Source: Bacteroidales bacterium
Lineage (GTDB): Bacteria > Bacteroidota > Bacteroidia > Bacteroidales > F082
Assembly: GCA_024710405.1 (NCBI GenBank)
Contig: JANJUV010000002.1
Span: 1 to 64,000, forward strand
Direction of reading: 5' to 3'
DNA: 64,000 nucleotides
Positions 1 to 8,190 of this stretch are shown here, one piece after another. The position numbers and the translations under genes are program-made. Positions within the stretch are counted from its first letter, which is position 1. Each line of letters opens with the position of its first letter. The notes under the pieces were generated by a model. That model worked only from the letters and a program-made list of their open reading frames with translations. It made no database searches and had not been told where the DNA came from.

Positions 1-569
1 TTGCTTCAAAATGGGCTAAAAACACAAAAGTCAGCCCTCAAACGAGTTTGGGTTAGCCGGGCGATTAGCTGCGCTGATCCCACCTGAAGCCCTCTGTTTT
101 CTTCCTTAAAAACTTCCCCTCGAACTACTAACAAGCAACCCACAACAAATTACAAGTAACAAGAAACAAGAAACAAGAAACAAGAAACAAGTTCAGGATT
201 AGATGCGCTGATCCCGTTGGGGAGGGCTTCAACCGTTTAAGGCGTGGCCGGTGGCCTTAACTAAAAGCTGAATGCCAAACCTCAAACAAGTTTGGGTTTG
301 GCCGGGAGATTAGCTGCGCTGATCCCGTTGAGGGGAGGGCTTCAACCGTTTAAGGCGTGGCCGATGGCCTTAACTAAAAGCTGAATGCCAAACCTCAAAC
401 AAGTTTGGGTTTGGCCGGGGGATTAGCTGCGCTGATCCCGTTGAGGGGAGGGCTTCAACCGTTTAAGGCGTGGCCGATGGCCTTAACTAAAAGCTGAATG
501 CCAAACCTCAAACAAGTTTGGGTTTGGCATTCAGCTTTTAGTTACCGCTTCGCGGACGCCTTAAACGGT
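1..569. repeat. Tandem ~113-bp structured repeat array with inverted terminal arm
   Basis: Two near-identical units start with GATTAG at positions 308 and 421 (period 113). A slightly shorter copy starts at 197 (111 bp, two bases missing near CCGTTGGGGAGG), and a degenerate partial copy lies at about 32-84, so the array probably continues left of the window. The last unit is not followed by another direct copy but by an inverted one: 456-470 pairs with 557-571, and 485-507 pairs with 521-543. Within the first 200 bases there is also a short AAGAAAC microsatellite. I see no plausible coding capacity. The inverted arm touches the 3' end of the tRNA-Ser gene. Confidence 0.85.
158..191. repeat. 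7-bp microsatellite (AAGAAAC)n
   Basis: About five consecutive copies of a 7-base unit lie between the degenerate first repeat copy and the first full unit of the array. A looser version of the same purine-rich wording appears at about 58970-59000. Probably a replication-slippage product with no evident function. Confidence 0.8.
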
Positions 570-659
570 TGGCGGAGGAAGAGGGATTCGAACCCCCGGA
601 GGCTTTGACACCTCAACGGTTTTCAAGACCGCCGCAATCGACCACTCTGCCATTCCTCC
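570..659 (-). tRNA. tRNA-Ser (anticodon UGA)
   Basis: Read on the minus strand this is a class II tRNA with a long variable arm. Its acceptor stem GGAGGAA pairs with TTCCTCC, the T-arm has GGTTCGAATCC, and the anticodon loop CTTGAAA gives anticodon TGA (serine, UCA codons). The mature body is 573-659. The next three bases on the minus strand (572-570) read CCA, so CCA appears to be encoded, although these bases also belong to the inverted repeat arm that begins here. No other RNA or protein gene follows in the transcription direction, only the hairpin-rich repeat array. Confidence 0.95.
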
Positions 660-764
660 GCTGCAAAAATACAAAAAATCTCAATCCTTCAAGACACTGC
701 CAATTTATCTTTTCACATGACAATATTCCTCTAACTTGAACCTTTGAACCGTATTCTTGTTGCA

Positions 765-796
765 TTTGCTTCAGGCAAGAAGTTTACTTACCTTTG
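765..796 (+). promoter_or_regulatory. Bacteroidota-type promoter for the GWxTD gene
   Basis: TTTG at 765-768, then 20 bases, then TACCTTTG at 789-796. This is a very good match to the TTTG / TAnnTTTG consensus of the Bacteroidota primary sigma factor. It leaves a leader of about 50 bases before the ATG at 852. Confidence 0.7.
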
Positions 797-851
797 TATA
801 TATTACTGATTACACAATTGCATTTTAATCAATTGATACAATAAATATTAC

Positions 852-2321
852 ATGAAGAAACTGCTTCTGTTCCTTTACATTTCTATGGCTACAGCCACGA
901 TTCTACACGCACAAACAGATAACCTCAGGGCTTATTTTTCTTATGCTACCTTTCATATTCCCGAAAAAGGCTCTTTTGTTGAAACTTATCTGGCAGTAGA
1001 AGGCAATAGTGTTGTTTACAAAGCTGATACAGACGGCACTTTCAGATCCAAAATTGAGGTTACTTTAATTTTCAGAATGCAGGATACCATACGAGATTAT
1101 GCTAAGTACGAACTCAAAAGCCCCGCTGTTGAAGACACATCCAACGTCAATTTCGGTTTTATCGATCAGCAGCGATTTCTCCTTGAAGATGGTGAGTATG
1201 ACCTAGAGATCAATATTGCTGATGTGTACAGCAACCATCAGGGATTCAAGACTTTTGAGAGAATCTTACTGGAATATCCCAACAACACAATCAATATCAG
1301 CGGCATCCAGTTTCTCGAAAAATTCGAGAAAACCGAAAAACAAAGCACAATAACCAAAAGCGGTTATGACCTCATTCCTTTGGTTTATGCTTTCTACCCT
1401 GAGTCGATGAATACGCTTAATTTCTACGGGGAAATTTATAACACAGAGAAACTTCTCGGACCACAAGAACCCTATATGGTGAATTATTTCATCGAAAGCT
1501 TTGAAAACAATAAAAGAATGCTGGAGTTCTTTTCGCGTAAAAAAATGACCGCTTCACCTGTTGGTATTCTCCTTCAAAGACTTGATATAACAAGGCTTCC
1601 TTCTGGCAACTATCAGTTGGTGGTTGAAGTCAGAAACAAGTCAAATGAACTTCTCGCCCTCAGCAAATCATTTTTCCAGCGGAGCAATCCCGGCATACAG
1701 CATAACCTTGGCGACATCGCTTCCTTAAACATCACCAATACATTTGCAAGCAGAATCACCAATGCTGACACACTTAAAGATTGCCTGATGTCGCTCGCAC
1801 CGATATCAACGGAAGCTGAAAGAAGTTTTGCCAGTAGTCTGATTACTTCCAATGATATAACCAATATGCAAAAATACCTGTACAATTTTTGGTCAGGACG
1901 TAATCAGGAAAACCCCTCCAGAGCCTGGGACGAGTATTACCTCGAGGTAAGAAAAGTGCAGGCTGCTTACAAAACCAAGACAAAACAAGGCCATCAGACA
2001 GACCGTGGAAGGGTTTACCTGAAATACGGGCCACCCAACCTGATCACGGAAAACTACAGCGAACCGGGGGCATATCCTTATGAAATATGGCACTATTATA
2101 CTCTTGGAAGCCAGCGAAACAAGAAATTTGTTTTCTACAGCAGGGATATGGTTACCAATGACTTTGTGCTGATCCATTCTGATGCCATAGGAGAGCTTGC
2201 CAATTATCGCTGGCAATTAGATATCTACAAAAGAGTCTGGGACCCGAACAACATTGACCAAACAACACCGGATGATACATGGGGTAACCGCGCATCACGC
2301 TACTACAATCAGCCCAGATAA
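852..2321 (+). CDS. GWxTD domain-containing protein
   Basis: A 489-residue exported protein of the GWxTD family, which is found in Bacteroidota and has no firmly assigned biochemical role. A signal peptide of about 20 residues ends at HAQ. The C-terminal part carries the family signature: the motif that names the family reads GHQTD here (residues 380-384, Trp replaced by His), followed by RGRVYLKYGPP and a PYEIWHYY segment. The start at 852 follows a strong promoter and fits the signal peptide. It stands alone, 149 bases ahead of the acyltransferase gene. Family assignment is firm; function is unknown. Confidence 0.85.
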   Translation: MKKLLLFLYISMATATILHAQTDNLRAYFSYATFHIPEKGSFVETYLAVEGNSVVYKADTDGTFRSKIEVTLIFRMQDTIRDYAKYELKSPAVEDTSNVNFGFIDQQRFLLEDGEYDLEINIADVYSNHQGFKTFERILLEYPNNTINISGIQFLEKFEKTEKQSTITKSGYDLIPLVYAFYPESMNTLNFYGEIYNTEKLLGPQEPYMVNYFIESFENNKRMLEFFSRKKMTASPVGILLQRLDITRLPSGNYQLVVEVRNKSNELLALSKSFFQRSNPGIQHNLGDIASLNITNTFASRITNADTLKDCLMSLAPISTEAERSFASSLITSNDITNMQKYLYNFWSGRNQENPSRAWDEYYLEVRKVQAAYKTKTKQGHQTDRGRVYLKYGPPNLITENYSEPGAYPYEIWHYYTLGSQRNKKFVFYSRDMVTNDFVLIHSDAIGELANYRWQLDIYKRVWDPNNIDQTTPDDTWGNRASRYYNQPR

Positions 2322-2426
2322 ATTACATTTTTTTTCGTTTAATATACAATAATTAAAGCAACTACAAGCATTCAATGATCCATTTGATCATATGATAATG
2401 CGATGCAATGTAATGCCATGACACTG

Positions 2427-2454
2427 TTGCATGCAAGAAAAACCGCTACCTTTG
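2427..2454 (+). promoter_or_regulatory. Probable promoter for lpxL/GT2 pair
   Basis: TACCTTTG at 2447-2454 with TTG at 2427-2429. The spacing of 17 bases is short for this promoter class. It lies 16 bases before the ATG at 2471, so the leader would be only about 10 bases. Confidence 0.5.
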
Positions 2455-2470
2455 CCACCAGCAACTGATT

Positions 2471-3358
2471 ATGAAGCATTTTTTCAGCAAAAGCCTGTTT
2501 CTTGTTTTAAGGGCCTTCTTGTGGATGGTTGCATTACTGCCATTCCCTGTGCTTTATGTTCTTTCGGACATTCTGTTTGTTTTCGTTTTTTATGTTATCA
2601 GGTATCGTCGGAAAGTAAGCTTTGAAAACCTCAGAAACAGTTTCCCTGAAAAGAGCCTGCGTGAAATCAAAGCCATTGAAAAAAAGTATTACCGGAATCT
2701 TTCAGATATCGTATTTGAGTTCATCAAGATTGAACACATTAGCCGCAAGTCGTTAAACAAAAGAATGATCATTAAAAACCCTGAAATATTGTCAACGCTC
2801 TATGCTCAGGGTAAAAGCGTTTTCGTGGCCATCGGACATTGCGGCAACTGGGAGTGGCTGGGAAAAAAACTCGCCCTGTCCACCCGACATAATGCATATG
2901 CAGTAATGAAACCAATACACAACCCTCATTTCAACGATTATATGACCCGGCTAAGGGTTCGGTTTCATACTCCCAATCTGATAGAATACAAAAAAACCCT
3001 TAGGGTGCTGGCAAAAGCCAAAGACGTTTTGAATGCAGTACTTATCGCTTCGGATCAAACACCCACATACGGCGAATCGAAATTCTGGACGACCTTCCTC
3101 AATCAGGAGACCGCCTTCTTTCTGGGTCTTGAAAAGATTGCCATCTCACTTAATTATGCAGTTTTGTTCTTCGACATACAAAGGACAGGCAGAGGACGAT
3201 ATGAAATACAGATAACACCTGTGGCTATTGATCCGGGTGAAACACAAGCGCTCGACATTACTAATGCCTATATCAGACTTTTGGAAGATGCAATACGCAA
3301 CAATCCAGATAACTGGCTATGGTCGCACCGAAGATGGAAACACAAAAAAAATGCATGA
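2471..3358 (+). CDS. Lipid A biosynthesis acyltransferase, LpxL/HtrB family
   Basis: A 295-residue inner-membrane acyltransferase that most likely adds a secondary acyl chain to a lipid A precursor. A hydrophobic N-terminal anchor spans roughly residues 8-44. The catalytic H-x4-E motif is visible as H123 to E128 in GHCGNWEW, and the distal ASDQTP and WLWSHRRW segments are typical of the family. Length agrees with the family (about 290-310). The next gene, a glycosyltransferase, begins 3 bases after the stop, so the two are probably co-transcribed and may share a role in cell-envelope lipopolysaccharide or glycolipid assembly. Substrate is inferred from family only. Confidence 0.88.
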   Translation: MKHFFSKSLFLVLRAFLWMVALLPFPVLYVLSDILFVFVFYVIRYRRKVSFENLRNSFPEKSLREIKAIEKKYYRNLSDIVFEFIKIEHISRKSLNKRMIIKNPEILSTLYAQGKSVFVAIGHCGNWEWLGKKLALSTRHNAYAVMKPIHNPHFNDYMTRLRVRFHTPNLIEYKKTLRVLAKAKDVLNAVLIASDQTPTYGESKFWTTFLNQETAFFLGLEKIAISLNYAVLFFDIQRTGRGRYEIQITPVAIDPGETQALDITNAYIRLLEDAIRNNPDNWLWSHRRWKHKKNA

Positions 3359-3361
3359 TGC

Positions 3362-4384
3362 ATGCCTAAAGTTGCCGTAGTCATATTGAACTATAACGGA
3401 AAATCTTTGCTGGCAAAGTTTTTACCGGGTGTTATAGCATGCAGTTCTGATGATGCAGAAGTTATCGTTGCTGACAACGCATCACATGATGGGTCAATAG
3501 AAATGCTCAGAGAGAAGTTTCCGGAAATTAAAACGATATCGCACAGCACCAACGGCGGCTTCACTAAAGGCTATAATCAGGCTCTGGCGCAGATACAGGC
3601 AGATTATTATGTACTGCTGAATTCAGATATTGAAGTTACTACAGGTTGGATAAGTCCCATCATTGAACTGATGGAAGCAGACAAAACAATTGCCGCTTGC
3701 CAGCCCAAGATTCTTTCTCTGGTTTTGCCTTCACATTTTGAATATGCCGGCGCAGGTGGCGGTTTTATTGACAGATATGGCTACCCGTTTTGTCGTGGAC
3801 GTTTATTCAATCACCTTGAAGAAGATTCAGGCCAGTATAACGACACCAAAGAGGTTTTCTGGGCCAGTGGTGCCTGCATGTTCGTCAGAGCTGATGCATA
3901 TCATCGATTCGGCGGACTCGACGACAGCTTCTTCGCTCATATGGAGGAAATTGACTTTTGCTGGAGGTTGAAAAATGAAGGGTTTAAAATTATGTATTGC
4001 GGTGCTTCCACAGTATATCATATCGGAGGCGGCACACTGCCAAAGATATCATCACGCAAAACGTATTTCAATTTCCGCAACAATCTGTCCTTGCTTGTAA
4101 AAAACCTGCCTCGTCAGGTCATGGTGCAGATAATCGTTTCACGCCTCTTCCTGGATGGTGCAGCCAGCCTTAAGTTTCTCCTGGAAGGCAACATCAGCCA
4201 CTTCTTTGCGGTATTCAGAGCGCACATGCATTTTTACAGAAAACTTCCACAGCTTCTGTATAAAAGAAACAAACTCAAGCAGAAATTCGTCAGCGGAATG
4301 TATCAAAAGAATATTGCAGTGGAACATTTCCTGCTCAGAAAGAAAGAATTTGGCGAATTAGACCGCAATTTATTTACCGGCTAA
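3362..4384 (+). CDS. Glycosyltransferase family 2
   Basis: A 340-residue GT-A fold glycosyltransferase. The N-terminus VAVVILNYNG is the typical first strand of family 2. A metal-binding DxD-type site is represented by NSD at residues 87-89, and the ASGACMFVR and HMEEIDFCWR segments resemble rhamnosyltransferase-like (WbbL-type) members. The C-terminal 80 residues are basic and probably membrane-associated. It follows the LpxL-type gene by 3 bases, which suggests transfer of a sugar to an envelope glycan or lipid. Its last 15 bases overlap the end of the convergent aroQ gene. Confidence 0.87.
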   Translation: MPKVAVVILNYNGKSLLAKFLPGVIACSSDDAEVIVADNASHDGSIEMLREKFPEIKTISHSTNGGFTKGYNQALAQIQADYYVLLNSDIEVTTGWISPIIELMEADKTIAACQPKILSLVLPSHFEYAGAGGGFIDRYGYPFCRGRLFNHLEEDSGQYNDTKEVFWASGACMFVRADAYHRFGGLDDSFFAHMEEIDFCWRLKNEGFKIMYCGASTVYHIGGGTLPKISSRKTYFNFRNNLSLLVKNLPRQVMVQIIVSRLFLDGAASLKFLLEGNISHFFAVFRAHMHFYRKLPQLLYKRNKLKQKFVSGMYQKNIAVEHFLLRKKEFGELDRNLFTG

Positions 4385-4801
4385 GCCATTGACCAGACTG
4401 TCAAGTGCAATACGATAGCCTGCCAGCCCAAATCCTGTTATACAACCCGTACATGCAGCTGCTGTGAGCGAACGGTGTCTGAATTCTTCACGGCCAAAAA
4501 TATTGGAAATATGGACTTCAACAACGGCAACCTGACGCATCCTCAAAGCATCGGCCAGGGCTACTGAAGTGTGCGCAAACCCCCCCGGGTTGAGAATAAT
4601 GCCATCAAAATTTCCCGCTGCCTGCTGAACCTGATCAATCAGTTCGCCTTCGTGGTTGGTCTGAAGGTAGGCCAGTGTGTGCGCCGGATAAGCTTGCCGT
4701 AAATCTACCATGAAGGAATCAAAGTCAACTGTACCATATATATTTGGCTCGCGCTTTCCAAGTAGATTTAGGTTTGGCCCGTTCAGAAAAAGAAAATTCA
4801 T
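4370..4801 (-). CDS. aroQ: 3-dehydroquinate dehydratase, type II
   Basis: A 143-residue type II dehydroquinase, which converts 3-dehydroquinate to 3-dehydroshikimate in the shikimate pathway. The sequence opens with NGPNLNLLGKREPNIYG, which holds the catalytic tyrosine (Y22) and arginine. The NPGGFAHTSVAL stretch and the VHISN...REEFRHRS segment with the catalytic histidine are also present. Length is normal for the dodecameric type II enzyme. It overlaps the glycosyltransferase tail by 15 bases in opposite orientation. Confidence 0.95.
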   Translation of the reverse strand: MNFLFLNGPNLNLLGKREPNIYGTVDFDSFMVDLRQAYPAHTLAYLQTNHEGELIDQVQQAAGNFDGIILNPGGFAHTSVALADALRMRQVAVVEVHISNIFGREEFRHRSLTAAACTGCITGFGLAGYRIALDSLVNGLAGK

Positions 4802-4822
4802 CGCATCAGGATTTGATCAACG

Positions 4823-4830
4823 CAAAATTA
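4823..4830 (-). promoter_or_regulatory. Possible -7 element for aroQ
   Basis: On the minus strand TAATTTTG lies 21 bases before the aroQ start, matching TAnnTTTG. No -33 TTTG at the proper distance was found, so this is a weaker call. Confidence 0.4.
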
Positions 4831-4917
4831 ATCTTTAAATGCAAATTATCTATAAAAATTATATTTATTTGATTATAAAGTAGTTAATTTACGAGCTGGT
4901 TTTTGAGTAACATCTGG

Positions 4918-4950
4918 TTGATGTGAAAAAATAAAAATTTGCTATCTTTG
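4918..4950 (+). promoter_or_regulatory. Promoter upstream of the TPP riboswitch
   Basis: TTG at 4918-4920 and TATCTTTG at 4943-4950 with a 22-base spacer. A transcript starting near 4957 would include the whole riboswitch. Confidence 0.6.
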
Positions 4951-4964
4951 CCATGCTCAAACAA

Positions 4965-5057
4965 TAGGGGTGCCTAAGCCGCGAACAGCGGTAAAGTAAA
5001 GGCTGAGATCACACCCTTTGAACCTGATCCGGGTAATGCCGGCGAAGGGAAGAAGTA
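4965..5057 (+). promoter_or_regulatory. TPP riboswitch (THI element)
   Basis: All the conserved blocks of the thiamin pyrophosphate aptamer are present in order: GGGGTGCC at 4967-4974, GGCTGAGATCACACCC at 5001-5016, then TTTGAACCTGATCCGGGTAATGCC and GGCGAAGGGAA up to about 5051. It lies 62 bases before the ATG of a TonB-dependent receptor and should repress that gene when TPP is plentiful. Established for this RNA class; the ligand itself is inferred from the match. Confidence 0.96.
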
Positions 5058-5078
5058 AGCAAGATCCCGTTTTCCTCT

Positions 5079-5113
5079 ATTGATTTAATTTTTTTAACAA
5101 CGATTAAATCAAT
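5079..5113 (+). promoter_or_regulatory. 11-bp hairpin before the receptor start (expression platform?)
   Basis: Arms ATTGATTTAAT (5079-5089) and ATTAAATCAAT (5103-5113) are perfectly complementary around a 13-base loop, and the 3' arm ends five bases before the ATG at 5119. It is AT-only apart from one G-C pair and has no T-run after it, so it looks more like a translation-blocking hairpin than a terminator. Role as the riboswitch output is inference. Confidence 0.6.
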
Positions 5114-5118
5114 ACACC

Positions 5119-7548
5119 ATGAAACCAAGAAAAACAATTTTGATCCTTCTGATGCTGGTGGCAACACTGGTAACACATGCACAAACAAAACTTTCTGGAA
5201 GAGTTGTATCATCAACAGACAACGCAGCCATCCAGGGTGCTCATGTATCGGTATCAGGACACAATACCCGCGCCTATACCGACAAAAACGGTTACTTCAT
5301 CCTCGACATTAGTCTGGAAGGTAATGAAGTACTTGAAGTAACACATATTGCTTTTCAACCGGTTTTTGTACACCTCAGACCTCCAGTGGATAATCCGCTA
5401 AGTATCCTCATGGATGAAGCAGTTTACCTGAATGAAGAGGTGATCGTTAAAGCAGGCAGGGTAATGCAGGGTTCGCCCTTGAGTTTCTCAAACATTCGTT
5501 CGCAAGAAATAGAAAAATTAAATTTCGGTGCCGACCTCCCCTATCTGCTGCAATCCACTCCATCACTGGTAGTTAGTTCAGATGCCGGTACAGGCATTGG
5601 ATATACGGGACTCCGTATCAGGGGCAGCGATCTTACACGTATCAATGTCACCCTCAACGGGATACCTGTTAATGACGCCGAATCTCACGGAGTGTTTTTC
5701 GTCGACCTGCCCGACCTTGCCTCCTCTATCGACAACATTCAGATTCAACGTGGAGCAGGCACTTCAGCAAACGGTGCGGCGGCTTTTGGCGCAAGCATCA
5801 ATATTAAAACACGCATGGTAGATGAAGAGTCAGGAGGTTTTGTGCATTCAGCAGCAGGTTCGTTCAATACCTTTAAGAATACCGCCGGCTTTTCGACAGG
5901 CCGCAACAATTCAGGTTTTGCACTGACAGGTCGTTTAAGTCAGATTAAATCAGATGGGTATATCGACCGTGGTTGGTCTGACCTAAAATCATATTATCTG
6001 GCCGGTTCGTGGAGCAACAGAAACATCCTGATCAGCCTTCTGGCCACCAGCGGGATTCAAAAAACCTATCAGGCATGGTATGGCATTCCGAAAGACAGTC
6101 TCGAAACAAACCGAATGTATAATCCCAGCGGCGAAATGTTGGGTTCCAACGGAGAACTTCTGGGCTACTATCCCAACCAAACCGACAATTATCAGCAGGA
6201 TTATTACCAAATGCACTTTGCACACAGAATCAATCCATTGTGGCACCTCACGGCCGCAGTCTTCCTTACTAATGGTAGCGGATATTACGAAAGCTGGAAA
6301 AACAATCAGAAGCTCGATAACTACGGTGTCAATGATATACCTATAGGCGATACCCTTATTAAAAGGACAGACCTGATTCAACAAAAGTGGCTTAAAAACT
6401 CCTTTTATGGCTTCCACGCAACCGCAAACATGGAGCGAAACCGATTGAACGCCAGTTTCGGCACAGGATATACTATTTACGACGGCGATCATTACGGATT
6501 TATCACCTGGGCAAAAAACTATCCCAATGGGGAAATCCCTATAAAATGGTATGATAACAACGGTTTGAAATCCGATGTCAACATATTTGGAAAGTTGAAC
6601 TATCTGCTCACAGAGAAGCTTTCAGTTTACGGAGATGTGCAATTCAGGTATATACACTACACTATCAAAGGAATACATGATGACTTAAGGGACATCAGCC
6701 AAACCCACAGTTTCAGATTTTTCAATCCCAAGGCAGGCTTGCTTTATGCCCTGAACCAGTCTTCCGAACTCTACGCATCTGTATCTGTTTCGAACCGCGA
6801 GCCTAACCGATCGGTGTATCGCGATGCCGACCCCGGACAGCATATTACGCCTGAAAAACTGGTGAACTACGAGATTGGCTACGCGAAGAGAGAGGGCAGG
6901 TTTAGCTGGCTAAGCAATGTATATTACATGGACTATAAAAACCAATTAGTGCTCACAGGTAAAATAAACAATGTAGGTGCAGCTATTATGACCAATGTCC
7001 CTCAGAGTTACCGGCTTGGTATTGAAAATGTTCTGGGTGTTGAGATCAGCAAACAGCTTGATTTCAACCTCCACTTCAGCCTGAGCACGAACAAAATAAT
7101 TGGGTTTTCCGAATTTGTTGATAACTGGAATTACTGGGATGACCCTGATAACGAACCATATCAGTATGTTAATGAGTTGGGGACAACCGACATTTCGTTC
7201 TCACCAGGAATTGTTTCCGGCGGATACCTTATCTATTCACCAATTAAGAGACTCAAAACGACACTAACCGCCACTTATGTCAGCAGACAATATCTGGACA
7301 ATACTTCATCTGAATCACGGAGTCTGAATCCATATCTGATCAACAACTTACTCATTTCATTCGCTATACCTCAAAAACTACTGCACACCCTGGAATTGAG
7401 TCTTGTAGTCAACAATCTGTTTAACGCACAATTTGAAAACAACGGCTGGGTGTATAAATATATGTATGAACAAAAAGAGGGCGTTCTTGACGGTTACTTC
7501 CCTCAGGCAGGAATACATGCAATGGCCGGACTGATGATTCGTTTCTGA
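5119..7548 (+). CDS. TonB-dependent receptor, probable thiamin transporter
   Basis: An 809-residue outer-membrane receptor. In order: signal peptide (about residues 1-21, ending THAQ), a CarboxypepD_reg-like beta-sandwich (about 24-105), a plug domain (about 120-240, with GLRIRGSDLTRINVTLNGIPVND) and a 22-strand barrel to the end, closing with an aromatic residue (IRF). It is preceded by a TPP riboswitch, which strongly suggests that it imports thiamin or a thiamin precursor using TonB energy. No inner-membrane thiamin transporter or thi biosynthesis gene lies next to it. Family is certain; substrate is inferred from the riboswitch. Confidence 0.93.
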   Translation: MKPRKTILILLMLVATLVTHAQTKLSGRVVSSTDNAAIQGAHVSVSGHNTRAYTDKNGYFILDISLEGNEVLEVTHIAFQPVFVHLRPPVDNPLSILMDEAVYLNEEVIVKAGRVMQGSPLSFSNIRSQEIEKLNFGADLPYLLQSTPSLVVSSDAGTGIGYTGLRIRGSDLTRINVTLNGIPVNDAESHGVFFVDLPDLASSIDNIQIQRGAGTSANGAAAFGASINIKTRMVDEESGGFVHSAAGSFNTFKNTAGFSTGRNNSGFALTGRLSQIKSDGYIDRGWSDLKSYYLAGSWSNRNILISLLATSGIQKTYQAWYGIPKDSLETNRMYNPSGEMLGSNGELLGYYPNQTDNYQQDYYQMHFAHRINPLWHLTAAVFLTNGSGYYESWKNNQKLDNYGVNDIPIGDTLIKRTDLIQQKWLKNSFYGFHATANMERNRLNASFGTGYTIYDGDHYGFITWAKNYPNGEIPIKWYDNNGLKSDVNIFGKLNYLLTEKLSVYGDVQFRYIHYTIKGIHDDLRDISQTHSFRFFNPKAGLLYALNQSSELYASVSVSNREPNRSVYRDADPGQHITPEKLVNYEIGYAKREGRFSWLSNVYYMDYKNQLVLTGKINNVGAAIMTNVPQSYRLGIENVLGVEISKQLDFNLHFSLSTNKIIGFSEFVDNWNYWDDPDNEPYQYVNELGTTDISFSPGIVSGGYLIYSPIKRLKTTLTATYVSRQYLDNTSSESRSLNPYLINNLLISFAIPQKLLHTLELSLVVNNLFNAQFENNGWVYKYMYEQKEGVLDGYFPQAGIHAMAGLMIRF

Positions 7549-7572
7549 CACAATTTATTATTAATTAGTGAG

Positions 7573-7603
7573 TTGTTTATCGCCGATTCAGTTGCTATCT
7601 TTG
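7573..7603 (+). promoter_or_regulatory. Promoter for the 7.7-kb small gene
   Basis: TTG at 7573-7575, 20-base spacer, TATCTTTG at 7596-7603. The leader would run about 80 bases to the ATG at 7691 and contains a 19-codon reading frame. Confidence 0.65.
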
Positions 7604-7634
7604 TCATCATCGTTTGCGCTCATTCTCAGCCTGA

Positions 7635-7694
7635 ATGAAAACAGACCGAATATTAAAACAACTGAGGTTTAACATATACGAAAGAATACCATGA
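7635..7694 (+). CDS. Putative 19-codon leader peptide
   Basis: An ATG at 7635 opens a 19-codon frame (MKTDRILKQL...ERIP) whose TGA overlaps the ATG of the next gene at 7691 in an ATGA arrangement. The overlap suggests possible translational coupling. There is no homology argument, and a chance frame of this length is common, so confidence is low. Confidence 0.25.
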   Translation: MKTDRILKQLRFNIYERIP

Positions 7695-8062
7695 TAAATG
7701 TAGATATAGAATATGACAAAGGCAATGATTTGCTTATTCATCGCATTGATGATGAGACACTTGAACTTCGTGAACATATTGAAAAAGTATCCAGTTTCAT
7801 GGAATATATTGAACGCTTTCAGCCTTACAGGGTTTTAATACACGGCCCGTGGAACAACCTCAGGTTCGACATGCAACTCAAAGGCTGGATCGACAATGTT
7901 CTGCTTCCTCAGGTAAGTAAAACCAGAGTCAGAAAGATTGCGTTTTTGATCGACAATCTGCCCGAAGAACTATTAAACCTTGTGGATGTGCAAAACCAGA
8001 AGCTCAGCATCAGAATATTTGTAAATCAAAAAGATGCTTTGCTCTGGCTTATCAGTGAATAA
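7691..8062 (+). CDS. Small STAS/SpoIIAA-like protein, function unknown
   Basis: A 123-residue soluble protein without signal peptide or membrane segment. Its alternating strand-helix pattern (strand 1-20, helix around 30-45, RVLIHGPWNN strand, helix around 58-72, KIAFLIDN strand, final IRIFVNQKDALLWLIS) resembles the SpoIIAA/STAS-like small proteins common in Bacteroidota. I do not recognise specific catalytic residues. It has its own promoter and stands alone between the TonB-dependent receptor and acs. The fold assignment is tentative. Confidence 0.7.
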   Translation: MINVDIEYDKGNDLLIHRIDDETLELREHIEKVSSFMEYIERFQPYRVLIHGPWNNLRFDMQLKGWIDNVLLPQVSKTRVRKIAFLIDNLPEELLNLVDVQNQKLSIRIFVNQKDALLWLISE

Positions 8063-8190
8063 TTACTGCTGATCCGTAGTTCACATAATCTTTCGCTGTT
8101 AAAAAGTAAATTCTTACCGTATTACTTTTTTTGGCTTGTATGTCTGTTGAAATACTATTTTTACTGCATCCAACCTAAAAAAACAATAGT

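Noticed and set aside
1-570. CRISPR array
   Set aside because: The repeat period is about 113 bp with nearly identical units and no unique spacers.
2431-2625. Alternative frame overlapping the start of the LpxL-type gene
   Set aside because: Out of frame with a clear acyltransferase and lacks protein-like features; a shadow frame.
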